Positions 7,504 to 15,894 of a stretch of 20,359 nucleotides of DNA are shown here, piece after piece. Made by a program: the position numbers and the translations under genes. Every line of letters starts with the position of its first letter. The stretch's first letter is position 1. The stretch comes from Rhodosalinus sp041685465. GTDB lineage: Bacteria > Pseudomonadota > Alphaproteobacteria > Rhodobacterales > Rhodobacteraceae. Under the pieces are notes generated by a model. The model was not told where the DNA came from. It did not search any database and worked only from the letters and a program-made list of their open reading frames with translations. The DNA lies in the NCBI RefSeq assembly GCF_041685465.1, contig NZ_JAWLFS010000022.1:1-20359 (forward strand). The letters are read 5' to 3'.

Positions 7504-10500
7504 CAGGCGGTCTCCCTGGACGGGCTCGCCCCCCGGGGGCCTGGGCGAGCGGGTGGGTTGCCAGGCCCAGAGCGCGCAACATGCTCGCGCGCTCCTGCTT
7601 GCTCAAGGGGGCCACGAGCTCGGGCTCAGCAGCCGGATGGAAGCTGGGCGCGCCCCCAAGGATCCGCGCAATCTCCTCCGGCTGTTCGTTGTTCCGCGTG
7701 CCGGGGACACGATCCGGATCATCACCCGAGACGGGCCGCTTCACCGTGATCTCGAGCCCGACATTGGCCCCGTCGATCAGCCTGTCGTCGTTGACTTTCG
7801 GCGGGACGATGTAGGTCGGCAAATGGGCGGGATCGGGGCTGGGTGTTATCTTCGGCTTGCCCCAGAGCGCGGCCGGAACCGAGCCTTTCACGCAGCGCAC
7901 ATCGAACTTGTCCGCGAATTCGCTTCGGCTTCCGGGGGGGTCGCCCGGCCCCGTGATCGTCAGGCTCAGCGTGCTGTCCCAAGAGCGGCTGCCGCATGGA
8001 AAGACACCCGGCACGCTGTGTAGGCGCCTGTTATGCGTACCTTGCAGACTATTGAACGGCACTGCGGTGTCTACGCGCAGCCGCATATCGCGGGGATCGA
8101 AGCGCAGCGCCTTGCCCTCGGCCTCGGCAAGCTGTCCTCCCGCGGGCGCGACCGTCAGGATCCGGTCGGGAAGCTGTTCCGACGCGAAATCCTTCCATGA
8201 AATCGCCGCGGCGAGCCGTGGGCTGTCGTTGAAAGCGATGTCGAAGGGGAAGTCGTAGCCCCAGAAATACACGTGCACCGTCGCCCGGCCGGCCATGTCC
8301 GGACCCCAGAGACGCACGTCCGCCGACGCATCGAGCGAGAGGGAATGTGTCCCGAGGAAGTGGATCGTCACCGTGCCGGTGATATGGACGAAAAGGCGTA
8401 TGTCGTAGTGGTGCGGCCGCCAGGCGACCAGAAGATCGGCTTCGGCCAGGAAGGAGGCGGTGATGCTGCCCTCCGACCACTCGGCGTCGAGCGATCCGCC
8501 CGCCATGACGGCCCCGGCGGTCATCGCGAAATACGCGGTCGCCCTGATCGAGAAATTCTCGGTGACCTGCCAGTCCAGCCCGATCCGTTCGGGGGATGGG
8601 AAATGCGCGGGCACATCGAAGTCGGGGTGATACCCGCCCAAGGTCAGGACGAAATCGCCCGCCTTGGGCCCCTTGCGACCCGTGCCCTCCACGGCCCCGA
8701 ACCACGCATAAAACGCCAGACCGCCCGAGAGCTTGCAATTGCGATCGATGGCGAAGCTGTCGGGCGTCAGGGTGGCTTCGACCGCAAGCTCGCCCTCGGA
8801 CGGTGTAAAGGTCACCTTCCAGAGCATACGCGCATAGGCAAAGGGACGCTCGCCGGTTTCCTCGGGAGGATTGCGCAGCGTCGACTGGCCGAGCAACATG
8901 AAACTCAGCTCCTGATCGCTGCCTTGCTCACCGAACTGGACCAAGAGCAACGCCACGGAATTTACCGTCTTGAAGCTGGTAAACTCTATGCCGGCGGCGA
9001 CGAAATGGGCGTCGGCGTGGAAAGGCAGGGCCTCGCGAACCGCGTCGAGCGCGACGAGCCGGCTCTCCCGCGAGCGGCCGGGCGGGCTCGCATCGCCCGC
9101 CTGATCGACCAGTACGAAATCGTCGACGCGCTTCAACTCCGGTTCTACGACGCTGCGATTGAAGCCGAAGCCGAGCGCGAAGCCCGTGACGAAGAAGAAC
9201 GCCGGACCGCCGATCGGGTAGTCGACGACCGCGTGCGCAAGAAACGACGACTCGCCTTCGCGCGATTCGAAGAGGCCTATGGCGCTGACGCTCACGGTCC
9301 CGGCCTCGGCAATGAGCTCGCCGGCGAAAGCGTGATCGCGCTTGTGCAGTGCCCCGCCGATCTCTATGCCGCCGTGATAGTCGATGCCCAGCCCGTCGAT
9401 CGAGTAGGTCGGGACGAGATCGCCGAGCGCGGCGCGCACGCTCAGCCCCTCGAGCGAGACGGTCAGCCCGGCCAACTGCAGGCTGGCGTCGAGCAGAGCC
9501 TCGATCTCGCTCGGCTTGCCGTCGCCCGGTCGGTGCAGCGCGAGGCCGACGCGCCGGATATAGACTGGGCCGTCACTGCCGCGCTGCACGTCGATCCATT
9601 GCGCCCCGTCGTCGAGTGCGGCTGCATCGGGCGCGTCGTCCGATTTTTTGTCTGTGTTCGCGAGGTCGTCTCTCGCAAGCCCGTCGGTGCCGCCGGGGGA
9701 CGCTTGATCCTGACCCCCGGGAGCTGTGTCGACGGACAGGATCTCGTCACCGATCTGAAGCACGGGATGGATGTTGAAGCCGTTACCGAGGCCTTCGGGC
9801 GGATGGAAGCCGGCCTCGGACGCGAGCGCGCCGAGGGTTCGGATCGCCTCGTCGCTCCCGGACCCGGCGACATACGAGATCTTGACCCGCAGACGCATCG
9901 GATCGGGTCCCGGCAGGCCGAGCGCGCCGAGGATCGGCAGATCCGGCAGCTCGAAACGGGCAAGGTCGAGCCCGCCCTCGACATCGGCGCTAAGCAGAGT
10001 GTCACTGGCCCCCGCACCATCGGTCCACAGCGTCGCGAGCATCGCCTCGCGCACCACGATGTCCAGCTCGCCGATGCCCTCTCCGAGATCGAGTGCGCCG
10101 GCGAGCGCACCCACGCTCTGGGTCTCGTCGCCGGCGGGGCCTGACTGAACCCGGTAGCCCGCGAGCAGAGCCGTTCGCTGATCGTCGCGGGAAATCAGCA
10201 GGTCGAGTTCCCACGGATCGGTTTGGTCGCCGACGGCAAGCACACCCTGGAACTGGCCCACATAGCCCTCGTCGGACCTGCGCAGGTCGACCTGCACGCG
10301 GGCGTCGATCCTGGTCTCCGGGGAGCCGCCAAGGCAGGAAGCGGGCAACTCGACGTCGAGATCGAGACAGACGTGCCTCGTCCCGGTCTCGATCAACGCG
10401 CCGAATTCGTTGACTTGCAGCCCCCTCAGCGGCTCGGGCAATGCAACGCCGAAGCCCGACGTCAGAAAATCGGACAGGCGGTCCGCGTCCGGCGCGTCCG

Positions 10501-11872
10501 TGGGGATGATCGTACCGCCCTCGTCATAATCCGGGTCGCTCTGCGGATCGGGCTCCCGGTCGAAGGTCGAGACGTCTTCCCGACGCCACCGCCCCTCGAG
10601 GGCGATCCCCCCCTCAGAACCGAAATAACCGGCCGAGAGGTCGACGCGCGCACCGGCAACCCGCACTTGGCCCGCCACCTCGGCGTAAAAGCGGCCGTCA
10701 GCCGTGCTGCCGCCGACATGCAGGGTGGCCTCGCTCAACATCATGTCGCCGGGAAGCTGGAGCAGCGGCGCGCGCGTGGGCCGAAGCGCCAGCGGGTCGG
10801 GTGTCAGCGGGTCGGCGAGCATGCCATCGAGGCCGGGGGCCGGGGTCTCCCGATACCCGCCGAGAAGCGTGAGCGCCAGCGCGTAGGTCCCGGTTTCACT
10901 GATGTAGTTGAAGCGGCCGTCGCTGATCCGCGGGCCACGACCGGGATCGCGTTCCGCGTCGGCGCTCAAGCCCGAGCCGTCGAGGCCGAAGGCCCGGCCG
11001 AAATCGGACAGGGCGACTTCGCTCTCCAGCCACCCCCTGACGCTCACCTGCGAAAATGGCGTCGGTGTCGCCTCGTGCGGCGTCGCGGCGGTCTCGAACG
11101 CCTCCTTCAGCGCGTAATGCGTCGGTGGCGGCTCAAGCAGGTCGTCAAGGTCGTCGTCATTATCGGATCCGGCGTCCACCGGGTCGGGAAGACAGGCGAC
11201 GAGGTCCTCGGCCATCTTGCTACGGGCCTCTGGCGCTGGCTCCGGCAGTCTGCGCAGGAGCGTCGCGTCCCGCGCCTCGATACGCGCCTGCACGCGGGCC
11301 GCGCCGAGCGCCATCGCGCCCGACGCGGTGAGCTCGATCTCGGCGCGCTCGCCGTCGAAAGGATACGAGACGATCAGCTCGAGCGCGAGCTGGTCGACTC
11401 CGAGGATATCCGGGACGATCTCGAAATGTCCGGCGCCAACCGGCTCGAGCCGCGCCATGACGCCGGCGAGCGCCATGTCCTCGTCGAACCTGATCCCGAG
11501 GCTCCTGAGCCTCGCGCCGCCACTGCCGAGCCAGTCGGGCAGGTCGGGCCTCGTGTCGCCGAAGAGTTCGGCGAAGGCGCCGAGGATGTCGTCGAGGCCG
11601 AGGCCGTCCTCGCCCAGATTGGCGAGCGCGATGATCTCGAGCAGGGCGCCCGGTTCCGCCTCGTCGGGCAATTCGGTCTCACCGTCCGCCTCTGGCGCGG
11701 GATCGTCCGTGTCGGTGGTTTCGTCGTCCTTGTCGGATTGCTTCTGGCGGTTGACCTTGAGGCAGAGCGTGATCTCGTGGTCTCCGAGCCGAAGACCGAT
11801 TTCCTGATCGGAGTCCGGCGCCTCTCCCAGCGCGCCGCCAAGATCGCCGAAACTTCTGATTACATCGCTCAT
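7472..11872 (-). CDS. Operon protein D: DUF6603-domain giant protein
   Basis: A 1466-residue protein from ATG 11872, 40 bp after gene C; no strong ribosome-binding site is visible. The N-terminal ~120 residues contain an acidic, Asp/Glu/Thr-rich linker (about 42-72). A long beta-rich region follows, rich in alternating hydrophobic strands. The segment from about 850 to 1230 fits DUF6603: IGGPAFFFVTGFALGFGFNR (888-907), GDFVLTLGGYHPDFDVPAHFPSPERI (about 1071-1096), ATAYFAMTAGAVMAGGSLDAEW, LVAWRPHHYDIRLFV and a WGPDMAGRATVHVYFWGYDFPFDI tail. DUF6603 has no established function that I know of. There is no signal peptide, and strand-like hydrophobic patches rather than helical membrane spans. The last ~120 residues are Pro/Arg-rich and probably flexible. 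The end overlaps the start of gene E. Domain identification is from memory of conserved motifs; a profile search would settle it. Confidence 0.82.
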   Translation of the reverse strand: MSDVIRSFGDLGGALGEAPDSDQEIGLRLGDHEITLCLKVNRQKQSDKDDETTDTDDPAPEADGETELPDEAEPGALLEIIALANLGEDGLGLDDILGAFAELFGDTRPDLPDWLGSGGARLRSLGIRFDEDMALAGVMARLEPVGAGHFEIVPDILGVDQLALELIVSYPFDGERAEIELTASGAMALGAARVQARIEARDATLLRRLPEPAPEARSKMAEDLVACLPDPVDAGSDNDDDLDDLLEPPPTHYALKEAFETAATPHEATPTPFSQVSVRGWLESEVALSDFGRAFGLDGSGLSADAERDPGRGPRISDGRFNYISETGTYALALTLLGGYRETPAPGLDGMLADPLTPDPLALRPTRAPLLQLPGDMMLSEATLHVGGSTADGRFYAEVAGQVRVAGARVDLSAGYFGSEGGIALEGRWRREDVSTFDREPDPQSDPDYDEGGTIIPTDAPDADRLSDFLTSGFGVALPEPLRGLQVNEFGALIETGTRHVCLDLDVELPASCLGGSPETRIDARVQVDLRRSDEGYVGQFQGVLAVGDQTDPWELDLLISRDDQRTALLAGYRVQSGPAGDETQSVGALAGALDLGEGIGELDIVVREAMLATLWTDGAGASDTLLSADVEGGLDLARFELPDLPILGALGLPGPDPMRLRVKISYVAGSGSDEAIRTLGALASEAGFHPPEGLGNGFNIHPVLQIGDEILSVDTAPGGQDQASPGGTDGLARDDLANTDKKSDDAPDAAALDDGAQWIDVQRGSDGPVYIRRVGLALHRPGDGKPSEIEALLDASLQLAGLTVSLEGLSVRAALGDLVPTYSIDGLGIDYHGGIEIGGALHKRDHAFAGELIAEAGTVSVSAIGLFESREGESSFLAHAVVDYPIGGPAFFFVTGFALGFGFNRSVVEPELKRVDDFVLVDQAGDASPPGRSRESRLVALDAVREALPFHADAHFVAAGIEFTSFKTVNSVALLLVQFGEQGSDQELSFMLLGQSTLRNPPEETGERPFAYARMLWKVTFTPSEGELAVEATLTPDSFAIDRNCKLSGGLAFYAWFGAVEGTGRKGPKAGDFVLTLGGYHPDFDVPAHFPSPERIGLDWQVTENFSIRATAYFAMTAGAVMAGGSLDAEWSEGSITASFLAEADLLVAWRPHHYDIRLFVHITGTVTIHFLGTHSLSLDASADVRLWGPDMAGRATVHVYFWGYDFPFDIAFNDSPRLAAAISWKDFASEQLPDRILTVAPAGGQLAEAEGKALRFDPRDMRLRVDTAVPFNSLQGTHNRRLHSVPGVFPCGSRSWDSTLSLTITGPGDPPGSRSEFADKFDVRCVKGSVPAALWGKPKITPSPDPAHLPTYIVPPKVNDDRLIDGANVGLEITVKRPVSGDDPDRVPGTRNNEQPEEIARILGGAPSFHPAAEPELVAPLSKQERASMLRALGLATHPLAQAPGGRARPGRPPDDPSRLSPSQ

Positions 11873-11912
11873 AGGGTATATCGCTTTCTGTCGGCCAGGA
11901 CGGGATCGCCGG

Positions 11913-13988
11913 TCATCGCTTCGCGTGCCTCTTCACGATCCTGCGCGTGCGGCGGCGCGCCCCCGCGGTGAAGCCCCATTTATTGTTGCGCTTGTCGAAG
12001 AGGCGATAGCGGCCGCTGCCTTGCGGCGTGCCGAGCGGCACGTTGAAGATATCGAGGATGTCCCGCGCGAGTTCGCGCTGCACGATCCGATAATCCAGCT
12101 TCTTTCGTTCCTTTTCCAGCGCGTCCAGCTTGTCGTGAGCTTTGACGGCGTCGTCTTTTTCCCACGCCTCGCGGATCTCTCTGCGGAGTTTTTCGGTCGT
12201 GCTAAAATAGTCGGTGGTCGATCGGTCGAGTGCTGCTTTGTCACTGTCTTCCACGCCGCGCAGGCTCAGAATGGCGATGACGCGATCGGTGAACTCGCCG
12301 ATCGATTTCGGCTTGCCCTTCTCGTAGCGCTTCTCGCGGCGCTTCTTCTTTGTGAAATGGCGCCAGCTCGTCCATGCGACGACGCCGAGGCCGAGCACGG
12401 CGCCGCCCGCCAGAAGGGTCCAGCCGACCGGGTTCCAGATATTGGCCACGGCGGTCGCCGCGAGGACGATGCCGATGGTGGATCCGGTGGCGCCGACGAC
12501 GCCGGCGGCGGTAGTCGTCCACTGCTTGGCGGTGCGCCGGCCCATCTTGCCCAGGATGTACCCGAGCAGGCGGTCGAGCTCCTCGTATCCCTCCGTGGCC
12601 GCGTCGTCGCCGGCGTCCCTGGCCTCCTCGTTGAGCACGGCCCGCAGGCCGACGAGGCGGACATACCGCCGTCCGCTGTGCGTCGCCTTGCGCCCGGTGC
12701 GCAGCGCGTTGGCATATCCGATCGCGGGACCGACCACATCGTTGAGCTGAAGCAGCGCGCTGGGAACATTGTCGGCGCCTTGGACGACGGTGTAGAGCGT
12801 CTCGGCGAGCGAGGAGACGCCGTGGCCCAACTTGGCGAGATTGTCGACGAGATTGCCGGCCGTCTGGTTCAGCTCGCCGCGGTCGGCTTCGACGTCCATG
12901 GTCGCGATCGTGTGGATGTCGACAATCACCGCGACCAGCGTTCCGGCATTCTCGATCCCGGATTGCGTCAGGCCGCGCGTCAGCTCGGCGATCTTGTCCT
13001 CTGGAATGACGCCCTCGGATGTAAGGGTGCCAATATAGCCGAGCGGCGCCGTGGTGCCGGGTGTCGCCGAGGGCACCGCCTCGTCCAGGATCGCGTGCGC
13101 CAGCCCGATCGCTTTCTGCCCTCTTTCTTTGCTCTTGTCGCCGGCGTGGATCTTCGCGGCTTGTTTTTTAAGTTTCTCGACCAATTCCTCGATGTCGAGA
13201 TCGTAATCTGTAAGTGCCCGGTCGAACTTCGTGTAATCGCGCTTCACGAGATATTCGAGATCCTTGGCCTTGTAATCGGTGGTTTTCTCGGACCCGCCCT
13301 TGTTTTGCACCATCACCCATTGGTGCGATGTCGGATAGATGTCCGAGGAGACGGGCCCGCGGATCAACGTAAAGCTGTAGCTTGTCGCGAAGTCGCTAAG
13401 GTCCTGGTTGGTGCTCTTGAACTCGTCCCAGGTCTCCTGGTCGATGAGGGGCCGCGCGGCGATGAGCGCCCCTTCACTTCCGAGGATATCGTCGAGCCAA
13501 GCATAAGCGTGGTCACGTTTTTTCGCGACGCCGGGGCCGTGCTGCTCGGGCTCGCCGGGCTTGCGGGTGCGCCCCCGCGCAAGCAGCGGCATCCACATCT
13601 TGTCGCCGTTTTCCGCGCGCGTGCGCAAATACACCTCGCCGCTTTTGCCAAGCAGCTCTTTGGAGATGTAATGCGCGGCATCGACCTTGCCGCTGGTATC
13701 GTTGACGATCAGGTCGCCTTCCCGGCCGCGGCGTTTCGTGATCCTCGAGCCTTTGTCCGGATTATCCTTTCGCTCGGGGATCTTTCCGCCGCCGACGAGG
13801 TCGAAATTGCGCCCCTTGTCGTAAGGGCGCTCGGGAAAGGGGGCGCCGTGCTTGGGCTTGGGATAGGTGCGCCGCCAGTACAGGGTGAAGCTGCCGGGCC
13901 GCTTGTACAGCTTCCAGATCTCGAAGCTGCGCTCCTCTCCGGGCTGCGCCGTGTCGGTCTGGCCCGGCTTGGAGCCAGCCTTCGACAT
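11913..13988 (-). CDS. Operon protein C: uncharacterised protein with paired hydrophobic segments and basic tail
   Basis: About 691 residues from ATG 13988 (MSKAGSKPGQT), chosen because AAGGAC lies 6 bases upstream. An alternative ATG at 14015 would overlap the end of gene B by 11 bp and add 9 residues. The N-terminal third is polar and Lys/Arg-rich (FEIWKLYKRPGSFTLYWRR near the start). The middle is helical (LDIEELVEKLKKQAAKIHAGD and a Val/Leu-rich helical run). Then comes a Gly/Ala-rich hydrophobic pair at about 494-516 and 519-540 (TGSTIGIVLAATAVANIW, LLAGGAVLGLGVVAW), followed by KKKRREKR. The final ~15 residues are strongly basic. This is the only operon member with likely membrane-spanning helices, so it could be the membrane-contacting or pore-forming component. 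That is inference; I recognise no family. Confidence 0.75.
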   Translation of the reverse strand: MSKAGSKPGQTDTAQPGEERSFEIWKLYKRPGSFTLYWRRTYPKPKHGAPFPERPYDKGRNFDLVGGGKIPERKDNPDKGSRITKRRGREGDLIVNDTSGKVDAAHYISKELLGKSGEVYLRTRAENGDKMWMPLLARGRTRKPGEPEQHGPGVAKKRDHAYAWLDDILGSEGALIAARPLIDQETWDEFKSTNQDLSDFATSYSFTLIRGPVSSDIYPTSHQWVMVQNKGGSEKTTDYKAKDLEYLVKRDYTKFDRALTDYDLDIEELVEKLKKQAAKIHAGDKSKERGQKAIGLAHAILDEAVPSATPGTTAPLGYIGTLTSEGVIPEDKIAELTRGLTQSGIENAGTLVAVIVDIHTIATMDVEADRGELNQTAGNLVDNLAKLGHGVSSLAETLYTVVQGADNVPSALLQLNDVVGPAIGYANALRTGRKATHSGRRYVRLVGLRAVLNEEARDAGDDAATEGYEELDRLLGYILGKMGRRTAKQWTTTAAGVVGATGSTIGIVLAATAVANIWNPVGWTLLAGGAVLGLGVVAWTSWRHFTKKKRREKRYEKGKPKSIGEFTDRVIAILSLRGVEDSDKAALDRSTTDYFSTTEKLRREIREAWEKDDAVKAHDKLDALEKERKKLDYRIVQRELARDILDIFNVPLGTPQGSGRYRLFDKRNNKWGFTAGARRRTRRIVKRHAKR

Positions 13989-14004
13989 GCTCTTGTCCTT
14001 CGCC

Positions 14005-15894
14005 TTAGTCGGCATCGGGGTAGAGCTCGCTTGAATCCTGGATGTCAAGCAAATCCATTTTGAAGCGGTCGAAGAAAAGGAGAAGTCCTTGGTTCTTCCA
14101 GGACCCCGTCATGTAGATCGCGTTCCCGAACTCTCTGTCATCGAACTCCAGGCGGCCGCGGACGTAATCCACGGTCAGGTTGAGAAAGTGGCCGCCCTTC
14201 CTCTGTCGCTTGAGCGAATCGAGCTTGGGCTCCGTCAGCGCGTCGAAGTCGAAGGCGTGGCCGCAGGCGTGGAGCTGCGCGCCCAGGTTGGAGGGCATCC
14301 CGCCGCCGAGGTTGACGCCGAACTCGATCGGCGGTGGGTTCGTATGCATCAGGGAGGAGCTGTGTGGCGGGTTTACCAGCAGGACGCCGTCGATGTGGAG
14401 CCCTGCACTCTTCCATCCCTGCCCGCCGATCTTATCCGGAGGGTAGACGTCGAAGAAAGGCCCTGGAACGCCCGGGATGGTCGCGAAAAGCGGCGGCGCC
14501 TCCGGATCGGCCCGCTCCTGGCTGAACCTCCAGGCTGGAACGTCCGGGATCTTGAAGAAGTGACGTACCGGCTTCGTCGCCTTTTTCGGCTTCGCGGGTT
14601 CGGGCCGCGGCGGGCCGGTGTACTCGCCGCCCTCGCGCAGATGCTTCTCGACGGCGTGCAGCCGGCGGAGCACGTCGAGGTAACCTTCCGGGTTGGGGGG
14701 GCGGCGTTCGAGAGCCAGGTCGATGACGCCGCGTGGTGCCCCCTCGATGTTGGCGTATTCGAGCCAAATCGGCACAGCCTGATCGAAATGAGCAACCCGC
14801 CCGGTTGCCGTGCGGTCGAGATGCTCGGGGAGCTTGGCCCGACGCATCTTCGGGGTAGTTCTGATCACGTTCGGGATATTTCTGATCACGAAATACACCG
14901 TCGGACCGTTCGGCACGGACCCGCCGCTATCCAGATCCATCTCGACATGCGCGAGGGCGGCGTCCTCGGGATCTGGCTCCGGGCGGTAGATCATCGAGGC
15001 TTTCTCGTCGGTTCGGACGAAGCCGACCTCGATCCCGTCGAGCGCGTCCCGAGGACAGAGCGCCCAAGGCTCCTCGCCGACATGAAAACTCAGCCGCAGC
15101 TGGGGTCGTGCCCCGCGGGCTTCCCGGATCTCGCGGCGGTCGCGGAACTCGAGCGCGATGATGGCCGTGCTCTTGTCGTGTTCGGGGTCAAGCTGGCGCC
15201 CCGAGGCGAAGAAGGCCCGGAGCGGCGACGCCGGCGGCTGCGCCCGTTCGAGGATTTGCAGGGTCTGGATCGCTTCGCCGCTGATCGCGGCCTCGTCGTC
15301 CTCGAGCGCAAGATGATCGTGGTGCAGCCGCACCCGGGTGAGGCGCGGCCCGCCCTCCGGCGCGGCGCTGAGGCCGTAGAGGCGGAGCTGTCGCCGCTCG
15401 CCCGGCGCGACGGGCTCGATGTCGTACTGCCATGGGCCGATCCCGATACGGACCGCCACGCCGGGGTCGTTGGCCTCCAGCAGCGTGACCCTCCACGTTC
15501 GGTGGCGGACCTCCGGGCCCAGCAGCCAGCGTTCCAGATGATCGCCGTGCAGCATCGCGAGGCTTTCCTCAGAGAGGACGCCATGGCGAAATTCGAGCGA
15601 CAGGGTCGGCGACCCCCGTGGCCCCATCAGGAACCTTACCGGTCTGTCGGTCGTGTTGGTCATCTCGATCGTAAGCGGTGGCGGCGGCATCCTTTCGCCG
15701 ATTGCCAGTACCGGTCGGTCCGCCTCATCGACGAGCCGCAGCTTGACCGGCGGCTCGGCGCGGCGCGCGGCGGCAGGGTCGGGCCCGCTCGCACCCGGCA
15801 GGCCACTAACCCCTCCGCCTTGATCGGCCGGCATCGAGCCTCCGTGGCCCACTTGTTCCGATGCTCCGCCCCGCGGTGCTTGGCCCTTGCTCAT
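14005..15894 (-). CDS. Operon protein B: uncharacterised beta-rich protein
   Basis: About 629 residues from ATG 15894. The start shares ATGA with the stop codon of gene A and is preceded by GAGGAGG, so translational coupling is likely. An upstream frame start at 15963 is rejected because it would lie inside gene A without such a site. The first ~45 residues are Gly/Ala/Pro-rich and probably disordered. From about residue 48 (VKLRLVDEADRP, then LTIEMTNTTDRPVRFL), the alternating pattern suggests an immunoglobulin-like or other beta-sandwich domain. A later segment contains a Pro/Lys-rich linker (PPRPEPAKPKKATKPV, near 450). The C-terminal part reads LHIDGVLLVNPPHSSSLMHTNPPP, then GHAFDFDALTEPKLDSL and IYMTGSWKNQGLLLFFDRF. 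No signal peptide, membrane helix or catalytic motif is evident. I do not recognise the family. Confidence 0.78.
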   Translation of the reverse strand: MSKGQAPRGGASEQVGHGGSMPADQGGGVSGLPGASGPDPAAARRAEPPVKLRLVDEADRPVLAIGERMPPPPLTIEMTNTTDRPVRFLMGPRGSPTLSLEFRHGVLSEESLAMLHGDHLERWLLGPEVRHRTWRVTLLEANDPGVAVRIGIGPWQYDIEPVAPGERRQLRLYGLSAAPEGGPRLTRVRLHHDHLALEDDEAAISGEAIQTLQILERAQPPASPLRAFFASGRQLDPEHDKSTAIIALEFRDRREIREARGARPQLRLSFHVGEEPWALCPRDALDGIEVGFVRTDEKASMIYRPEPDPEDAALAHVEMDLDSGGSVPNGPTVYFVIRNIPNVIRTTPKMRRAKLPEHLDRTATGRVAHFDQAVPIWLEYANIEGAPRGVIDLALERRPPNPEGYLDVLRRLHAVEKHLREGGEYTGPPRPEPAKPKKATKPVRHFFKIPDVPAWRFSQERADPEAPPLFATIPGVPGPFFDVYPPDKIGGQGWKSAGLHIDGVLLVNPPHSSSLMHTNPPPIEFGVNLGGGMPSNLGAQLHACGHAFDFDALTEPKLDSLKRQRKGGHFLNLTVDYVRGRLEFDDREFGNAIYMTGSWKNQGLLLFFDRFKMDLLDIQDSSELYPDAD

